Assembly (NCBI GenBank): GCA_900660155.1
Contig: CABFPE010000278.1
Location: 91,258-155,257 of the forward strand
Origin: Hofstenia miamia
Lineage: Eukaryota; Xenacoelomorpha; Acoela; Hofsteniidae
Reading direction: 5' to 3'
DNA: 64,000 nt
Positions 57,801 through 64,000 of this stretch are shown here, one piece after another. Position 1 is the stretch's first letter. The number at the start of each line of letters is the position of its first letter. Made by a program: the position numbers and the translations under genes. The notes under the pieces were generated by a model. It saw only the letters and a list, made by a program, of their open reading frames with translations. It was not told where the DNA came from and did no database searches.

Positions 57801-58283
57801 TGGAGCATTGATGTATCCGTCTAAAGCCGTTTACTTAATGGTTGGTTTAGCTTATCAGGTTTTTAAGTGTCTCTCACAGCAATCTTGTTTTAATGAATTA
57901 TTAAGTGGATGTGAAAACCTATGCAAATTATTTGCATCTTTGTGTGATAAACTGTTACCACCAGATTATGAAGTTCTTGGAAAATATAAGTGTTGCGAAT
58001 GCCAAAAGTCGCATTATTTCATCATCTTTGTAAAATGTATTAATTGCATAATGAAAAATTTTGTTAAATAATTTCAAAATCGAGTGTTAGAAAACCGAAT
58101 AAATAAGTTTACTGGTTATTGAAAAGTATTTGCTGTATTGTACTATGTAAAATTATGTTTTTCTGATTAAATTATGTTTACTATATCATAAATATCATAA
58201 TTGAATTTAAATTTATTACATTGCCTCACTTGGCAAAAATAAGTTTTGATTTATCGGTCTAGTTAGGTTTACAGAGGTCCATG
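54824..58283 (+). mobile_element. Complete THAP/P-type transposon, 3,460 bp
   Basis: The ends are catggacctctgtaaa (54824) and its complement at 58283. They extend as ~70-bp inverted repeats with common gccaagtgaggc at the inner side (54877-54888; 58222-58233). An exact 8-bp duplication, gctcatat, flanks it (54816-54823 and 58284-58291). The CATG start and 8-bp duplication are those of P elements. It carries a transposase gene with one intron. It is inserted in the hAT N-terminal coding region. Confidence 0.95.
55089..58071 (+). pseudogene. THAP9-like P-element transposase, one intron
   Basis: Exon 1 (55089-55356) encodes a THAP domain: CSVPACKSG, ISFHAFPKDE, LKKWLREIHR, NKYSRIC, HFVENCY. 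One extra T in a T7 run at 55256-55262 shifts the frame. Intron 55357-55620 (264 bp) starts GTAAGC and ends TTTTTAG. Exon 2 (55621-58071, 817 codons) opens KKAIPTIFP, the closing motif of THAP. It continues with VCMDNLATNRK, IIDPTHNFKNLYNNF, SDKLEKRFSWYRQASGGNYY and the C-terminal CYFIAGLV...CLLC, all P-transposase signatures. Two TGA stops (56386, 56821) interrupt exon 2. The spliced length of about 905 codons equals the size of vertebrate THAP9. Function: DNA binding by THAP, GTP-dependent DDE/RNase H-type transposition in the family. Confidence 0.9.
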
Positions 58284-58766
58284 GCTCATATGATCTAGTC
58301 GACGTCGGTGTCACAAACACATTCGCAGGTGACAGCATTGGTTGGGGGCAGGTGCCATGGATTGTTGCACGCAAACAGGTGAAGGAGAGAAACTCAATGT
58401 TGATTGCTTCAACTTCAACTTTTTCGTTGGTGGACCTGGGGCACCAACATGATGTCTTCACAATCTAAAATAATAAAAATTTTAATTACTTGTCAGCTTA
58501 AAACGGGTACATGTTTGAAATCAGCTCTGTGTATATAAGTAAAAAAGTAAATTTCATTAATTACCAACCCAAATGATACCATTCTCGTACTTACCTTATG
58601 TTTTCAGTAGAGAGAGGGAAGTACACGACAAATTAGTACAGCTAAAGCAGAAAGAGGTGTTTAGCACCAGATATTTAAAGTTGCGGTTAAATTATAAAAT
58701 TAAATTGATGCATAAAAACAAGTTAAGAAATAATAAGGTTAGCACAGCTATACTTGATGTCCTTAA

Positions 58767-59062
58767 CCTGAATTATCCTAGCGTTGCCATATGGTAACGC
58801 AAAAAATAATTGGCCATACAGCATTAAGAAATATTCAAATTGCGCGCAATCTATTGTATATTTTAACAACATAATATTCCCGCTCTATTTTTCAACTTGT
58901 ATTCCCATTGGAGAAAGCTTATGTTATGTGTGGACAATGGAAAACAAATGGAAAAAAGTTTGTAACTTGAACCACAAAAATTATTTGCAACTGTGTGAAA
59001 ATTTTACAAAGAAAAAATTTCCAAGAAAAAAATCTAAAATATAAAATTTAGGATAATTCAGG
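58767..59062. mobile_element. piggyBac-type MITE, 296 bp
   Basis: TTAA at 58763-58766 and 59063-59066. Inside, perfect 14-bp inverted ends CCTGAATTATCCTA / taggataattcagg. Next to the left end is a near-palindrome, gcgttgccatatggtaacgc (58781-58800). The open frame across it (58784-59044) shows no transposase motif and is probably fortuitous. Confidence 0.8.
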
Positions 59063-59190
59063 TTAATATCCCATGAAAGGAAACACATTTTGTAAACGCC
59101 ATCTCCCTATCGTTTAAAAGATCTGTCAAAAAATATTATACTATCGTCGAGGAGGGGGAGCCGCGGCTCCTACGGCTCCCCCCCCTAAAT

Positions 59191-61744
59191 AGGTCCATGG
59201 TTGAGCTTAGATTAGCTTTTGCAATAATTTAAATATGCATATAGCTAAATGTTGTCATTTTTATAACACTAAACATTCTAGCATTTAAAAATATGCATCT
59301 ATTTAGATATATTACCGAATAGTTTGTATGGATAAATATACTATTTATGAAAAAAATATAGGTTACAACTAAACATTAATGTAACAGGATTTGATGATTT
59401 AAAATTGGTGTTCCCATAAATGAACACATTAACTTAAAAGCAATTATAATATTTGTATTTATATTTTATGTTGTAAAATTTTGGTGCTTATGCTTTAAAA
59501 ATGCATATAAACACATATTTTTAATTTAGTGCTTTTAAAATTTGAAGTGTGTAGAATATTTTAGAAATCAGAATGTCACAGTAAGTAGTTTTGTTTATAG
59601 GCGGCGGTGCTATATTTGATTTATAAGAATTTGGAGCAGTAAAAAGTCTTTAGTACACCAAACTATTAAGCTACACAGGCTCACTTATCTCGAATTTCAT
59701 TGGTTTGCAATGCTACGGGAAGCAAGAAGTTAATCAGGTGGGTGGCAATGCAGCAATTCTTAGAAGATTCCTCCCTAGGTACCTGTTGTCACATATGACG
59801 TAAACAGAAGGCCATAAAAAGGACGAATCACACCACCTTTTCAAATCTGATAAACAGTACATCACCACAACTGCAGAGTTTACTTACTCTATTAGCTATT
59901 TTGGGAACCAAAGTTATATAAAAACACGGTTGGATAAAATCCATAAGAGTCTTAAGTCTGAAGATTGGAGTAAACATCTGGTACTCTCAATACTAAAAAA
60001 TGATTAATCAAGCTGGTAAAATACTGGACCTTCAACCAAGCAAACAATAATGTAGTAAAGTGTCAATAAAAGGATGGAACGCTGCAGAATTGAGCAGACA
60101 GCAGAGGTGCTACAACCCAACTAGAGCAGAGAGAGCTCTGCAGTATTCAAAGAGACGTCAGAAGAAGAAGTGCAGTGGTGTACTTGACAAAGTGGTGCTC
60201 AAAAACAACAGAGAAGAGTTAGCGTGCAAAATTGCTGCGGCGATAAAGTAGAAGTCAGCTATATTGTGACAAAGTGAGCCGCCAAGTAGCTAATTTTTTA
60301 TAATTTAGTGTTACATTCCTGTAAGTTACCATATTTATACTTGGTGATCCAAGTTCTTAAGAGATTAAATATTTGTGCAGGAAATTATAGTTAGTTAAGA
60401 TAGGTGACATTTTGATTTGTTATAGACAATATGCTTTACAAATAAACAGTTGATAAAGTATCTGTGTTGTGATTATGATATTTAAATTAGTGGTAAATAT
60501 TTTTAAAAGGATTAAAGATAAAATTCTATCTGCAATTAGTCAAATTTAATTAATACTCTCATTTCCTCTGGATGCAAAGGTTTCGCAGTTCAAATAAACT
60601 AGTGAAAAGAATATACAATCCATGAGAGCAATTTAACATATGCTACCACAGTTCTAAACTAAAGTCAGTAAATTCTTCACACTAATTTAAAACTAAAATA
60701 CATTTGCTGTTCAAAATTAATTCAGAAATAGTATTCAACATAGAACATTAGCTTTGATATTGCTTGGTATTAAGTTGTAAAATTGGAGTGTTTTTGGCTC
60801 CTAGGAACTTTGTGACATTCAAAACTAACACAGATTCTTAGTGAATATCTGTACTTACTAACAAAATTAAAATTGGAATAACAATTAAGTGACTGGCCTG
60901 ACAAACCAGTTAGAAGTTTACAGTAAAGTTTAACCAGTATTTTTGTAATCCTGCTTAGGTTTTCCAGTGTGTAAACTAGTTGTCAAAGAGCTTTTAACAC
61001 ATAATATATGATTCCCCAAAACTGTAAATTCATAAAGCATTCACTGTTTATATTTTGTTGATAATAGTAGAGAAAAATAATAGTGCAGAGCTATTAAGAT
61101 TTAACTTGCAGTTTTGTTTGTAATAACAGATAGATAACAGTAGAAACAGTTTAGTAAATGGTAATTAGAACAACTTTTAGTGCATAATTATTATTTATGT
61201 GAATAAACAAGTATCAGAGTTAGTTACAGATTGTTCAGTTATAATTAGATCAAACTTTAATCTACGACTGAAATAAATTGTTTTGGTTTAGAATCAAGCC
61301 TGTACACAGTCTACAGAAAGCTTGTACCATAAAATCTGCGTTGGTATAATTTAAGGAACCCAACCCCGTGCAATTTTATAACATTTGGTCCAGTCAGCAG
61401 GATAAGAGCTTTGAAAATGACCCTAAATTGAGTATTGTACTAAAAACCTATTGGGTTCAATTGCAAGTGAACATTTTTCAAAGTTTTAGTTCATAGGAAA
61501 CAGAGTTTTGAAACAAGGAATAGTAGTTGTCAAAAATTAACTTTATAATTAAAGAAATAAATGTGATAGTATCAGAGAAGTTTTTCAAGTATAAAATAGA
61601 GAGCTATGGCCCAACAGTTAATGTTATTACAAGAAAGTTTGCATACACTGAAAATGAGACACCTTTTGATGAATATCTTAGTAACTTTCACCTGATATGT
61701 TCCTTGGACAGATGCTAAAACTAAGGCAGGTTACCTTGCTACCA
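59191..61744. other. No recognised gene
   Basis: AT-rich. A basic plus-strand frame of 63 codons (60060-60251; SRQQRCYNPTRAERALQYSK) and another of the same size (61527-61718; ending FHLICSLDRC) show no family motif. Denser G/C around 59700-60260 sets that stretch apart from its surroundings and may be an unrecognised element fragment. Confidence 0.4.
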
Positions 61745-63553
61745 CTCTTTTAAAAAAAATTAAATGTGCCATTAGATTTAGTTTTTTTCACTGATTCCAA
61801 ATCTCCTATTCTTTTTTAGGAAATCATTATTAAAAAAGTAATAGCGATTTTTTAATTAACATTAAAGCTACTCATATTGCAGTATCAATTATTATATTTA
61901 GCATATTCACGCATAACAACCAATCATATTGAAGACACTTGTAATAAATGAATTGTATTTACTAATATTCCATCGATTATTCAAGACGATGATCTAGTTT
62001 GCTGTGCTCCATCAATTTGCACATTAAAATTGCTCATATATAAATAGAAGCTACGATTTCATAACATCATTTCAGTTATGTCTTTTTGGAGAGTAGTTGA
62101 AACATTTAATTCCAATGTCGCTGCTGTGACATTTTGCAAACATGAAGGTCTTCTGTTTTCTCAGAGGCTTGTGTCTCTTATTCAGGACCAGCGTCAGATT
62201 GATGGTTAAATATTTCTTTGCAATCATTGTAAGCGAACGTGTTCACCCCGCAATGGTACGTTTTTCTCGAAGGCTCACCTGGAGGTGAAGTTGCTTTTAG
62301 CTCTCATTTGGTACTTCATGATTAAAACTCCAGTTACTCGTACAGCTAGAATTTTTCGTGTTGGATCACATACTGCAGTAGATTGGTACAACTTTTGCCG
62401 GGTTGTTTGTTCACTAGCATTACTTTGACCTGATGTGTGTCCGCAGACTTATGGTGGGCTTGGTCGATTGGTGGAGATAGACGAATGTTGTTGCTTGCCG
62501 CAAATACAATTACGGAAGGCGAATTGCATAACGATGGGTATTTGGAATTTATGATGTTGAAGATCGTCGATCTTTTCTTTGTTTCGTGAATTCCAAAGAT
62601 CATCAGACTCTCATGCCCATTATTACGCAGAGATTCTTCCTGGTTCAAAGCTTTGCAGTGATTGTTGGGGCGCATATTGATGGATTTTTGAATATCCTCC
62701 TCTACCATCGTCATATAAGCATCTCACAGTCAACCATTCTCTCAACTTCCCTGCAACTGGCAGTACGACAAATCGTGTTGAGTCTATGTGGTCTTAGGTC
62801 AAGAGGCGGTTGAAGTATATGAATGGAACTTTTCCTCATATGCTACTCAGTCATCTTGATGAATTTCTTTGGAGAGAGCTTTTCGATTTGCCTGGAATGA
62901 ACACATTTGACAATTTCCTGCGGCATCTACGCGTGGTCTACCCTGTATGAATCAGCATATTTAAGCTCTTTTCAGAGCTAATTTTCATTCGGCCCTTTTC
63001 AGAGCCACCCAGTTAATCAAAGCATTACTTTGTTCAAATATTTGTATTTTAAACATTATATTAAAAGTGTCTTTATTATTAATCATGAGTAATGTTAATT
63101 ATATTAATAACACTGTGTGATAGCATTTGTGTACTGTGATTATATCAATTGCTAATAATCAAGACAATATACACAACTATAAGTGCTAAATTGAAATCGT
63201 AGTAACTTCTATTTATATATGGGCAATTGTAATGCGCAAATTGATGGAGCACTGCAAAGTAGATCGTCGTCCGGAGTAATCAATGAAATATTACAAATAC
63301 AGTTTAATTTCAGCATCAGTGCTAAATACAATGCGTTTGTTGCAAAGGTTTTCAATATGATTGGTTGTAGCAAAAGAATATGCTAAATGTAATAATGTTA
63401 AGCTGCAAAATGATTGGTCGCCTTCAGATCTGTATGATTTACAAAATCGTTAATTACTTTTTTAATAATGATTTCCTAAAAAAAAAGAATAGCAGATTTT
63501 GAATTAGCGAAAAAAAATACATCTAATGGTATATTGAATTTTTTTTAAAAGAG
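61745..63553 (+). mobile_element. Merlin (ISXO2-type) element with ~110-bp inverted repeats
   Basis: Left repeat 61745-61855 (ctcttttaaaaaaaatt, ccattagat, ctattcttttttaggaaatc, attattaaaaaagtaat) is the reverse complement of 63445-63553 with few differences. The interior carries a decayed ISXO2-like transposase in plus orientation. No convincing target duplication was seen directly outside. Confidence 0.8.
62078..62950 (+). pseudogene. Merlin/ISXO2-like DDE transposase
   Basis: From ATG at 62078: MSFWRVVETFNSNVAAVTF, then CNHCKRTCSPRNGTFFSKAHL (Cys-rich and GTFF motif), HTAVDWYNFCRVVCS, and TYGGLGRLVEIDE with the first Asp/Glu of the family (usual GG-x-G-x-VEIDE). There follow KDHQTLMPII in another frame, ILPGSKAL for the region before the second Asp, and TNRVESMW with the catalytic Glu in a third frame. 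The end reads FLWRELFDLPGMNTFDNFL. About 290 codons with at least three shifts and several stops. The family match is clear; the protein is dead. Confidence 0.85.
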
Positions 63554-64000
63554 TTGTCTATTCTGCAATTTCGGCCAAAGATCAACCCAATCTGCAAGCA
63601 GGTTAGTGATTCTATAATTTGTTATACTTATTAGAATTTCATACGTTTTAAATTGATGTTCATAATGCAATTGATTGCACTTACTGCTTCTTTATGAAGT
63701 TAATTTTGTTACACTCTTATTCCAAGTTTCTATAAGTTTGGAACTATGGCAACTGTTATTACGGTTAGCACATGATTAAAAATGCATATAATTAAATCAC
63801 AATTCACACTTTTCATTCGAAAAGTGATTCAAATTCAACATTTATTTTTCTATGCCAATTTAGTGTAAATTTTGGTACTTTTCAGTGGATGGGGAGGGGG
63901 GTTGGAGATAACGCATAAGTACCTAATTTTAATTAATTATACATGATGAAAAATGTTTACGTGACGAGATGAGGAGGGTTCATATATATATATATATATT
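63554..64000. other. No gene recognised; (AT)n at end
   Basis: AT-rich, with a purine-rich stretch near 63885-63910 (ggatggggaggggggttgg) and a dinucleotide run at 63980-64000 that leaves the window. Confidence 0.5.

Larger units (their letters stand above)
52420..58461 (-). pseudogene. hAT transposase (TTF/DUF4371/dimerisation type), split by P element
   Basis: A single minus-strand frame of 790 codons (54789 to 52420) with three stops: TGA at 54556, TGA at 53992, TAG at 53548. In order: TTF-type finger segment (FVWPHS, KEGLFCKFC), helical region, first Asp in YYTILADETTDIS, GQ-like second site AQGYDGASLMSSE, YYHCSAHSLDLVI, LCETRW, and the C-terminal dimerisation domain with TPERTFSALRLMKTFLRNRM. 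Right of the P element the N-terminal end continues (58284-58461; TPTSTRSYE), and removal of the P element plus one duplication copy restores the frame (SYE into QPDYDIG). A C-run shift near 58360 is another lesion. Otherwise remarkably intact. Confidence 0.9.
51980..59190 (-). mobile_element. hAT element (TTF type) hosting a P element
   Basis: The hAT coding region runs from 58461 to 52420 on the minus strand, interrupted by the P element. Possible termini are ggggaggagccgac near 51979-51993 and the G/C-rich gaggagggggagccgcggctcc...ccccccccta at 59147-59190. Both have the GGGG-GAGCC composition of TTF/ZMYM-type hAT ends. No 8-bp duplication could be confirmed, so the outer limits are provisional. 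51994-52419 is non-coding 3' sequence. Confidence 0.6.

Noticed and set aside
58784-59044. 86-codon plus-strand frame as a gene
   Set aside because: It spans a 296-bp TTAA-flanked MITE, has no motif, and begins inside the terminal palindrome.
59147-59190. G/C-rich hairpin as a transcription terminator
   Set aside because: A bacterial-type terminator makes no sense here; composition and position suit the terminus of the hAT element better.

Overview
This is an AT-rich, gene-poor stretch of a eukaryotic (almost certainly invertebrate metazoan) genome made nearly entirely of dead and nested transposable elements. I see no intact host gene, no tRNA or rRNA, and nothing bacterial. The evidence for an animal genome is the mix of families: Ty3/Gypsy LTR elements, hAT elements of the ZMYM1/TTF and ZBED-like kinds, piggyBac, a THAP-domain P element, an ISXO2-type Merlin element and LINE fragments, plus a GT-AG intron. 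A cnidarian-like genome would fit, but the sequence does not prove the species.

Region 1 (1-22.4 kb) is a head-to-tail stack of four Ty3/Gypsy elements, all on the minus strand, here called el1 to el4. Each shows part of gag (coiled coil, capsid, CCHC knuckle), retropepsin, RT, RNase H and integrase. The 5' LTR of el1, el2 and el3 abuts the interior of the next element to the right, as expected for serial nested insertion. A piggyBac remnant sits between gag and protease of el1, and an LTR of another family (C) splits the RT of el4. Two single-N joins carry exact local duplications and look like assembly errors.

Region 2 (22.4-34.3 kb) holds a THAP/P-type deletion derivative, a 75-bp minisatellite, a small unrecognised ORF, a solo LTR, and a ZMYM1-like hAT on the minus strand interrupted by a piggyBac element and by a 963-bp inverted-repeat element. 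An N gap in an (AT)n tract follows.

Region 3 (34.3-43.2 kb) has a fifth Gypsy element (el5, minus), a gag fragment of another, and the 3' end of a plus-strand element (el6) with integrase GPY/F module, an overlapping third ORF, a polypurine tract and its LTR. That LTR is itself split by a solo LTR of the el2/el3 family with a 4-bp target duplication.

Region 4 (45.4-52 kb) is the most interesting: a candidate two-gene DNA transposon bounded by ~240-bp inverted repeats. It has a DDE transposase of a family I cannot name on the plus strand and a divergent accessory ORF on the minus strand. The accessory ORF is interrupted by a hAT-type MITE with a perfect 8-bp duplication, and the transposase 5' two-thirds is tandemly duplicated.

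Region 5 (52-59.2 kb) is a hAT transposase gene (minus) with a complete THAP/P element inserted in it (8-bp duplication, CATG termini, one intron, about 905 codons) and a piggyBac MITE upstream. Region 6 (59.2-64 kb) is mostly unassigned but contains a decayed Merlin element with long terminal inverted repeats.

These genes do not form a cellular pathway. The layout records repeated transposition into older elements, followed by decay through nonsense changes (mostly TGA) and small indels.
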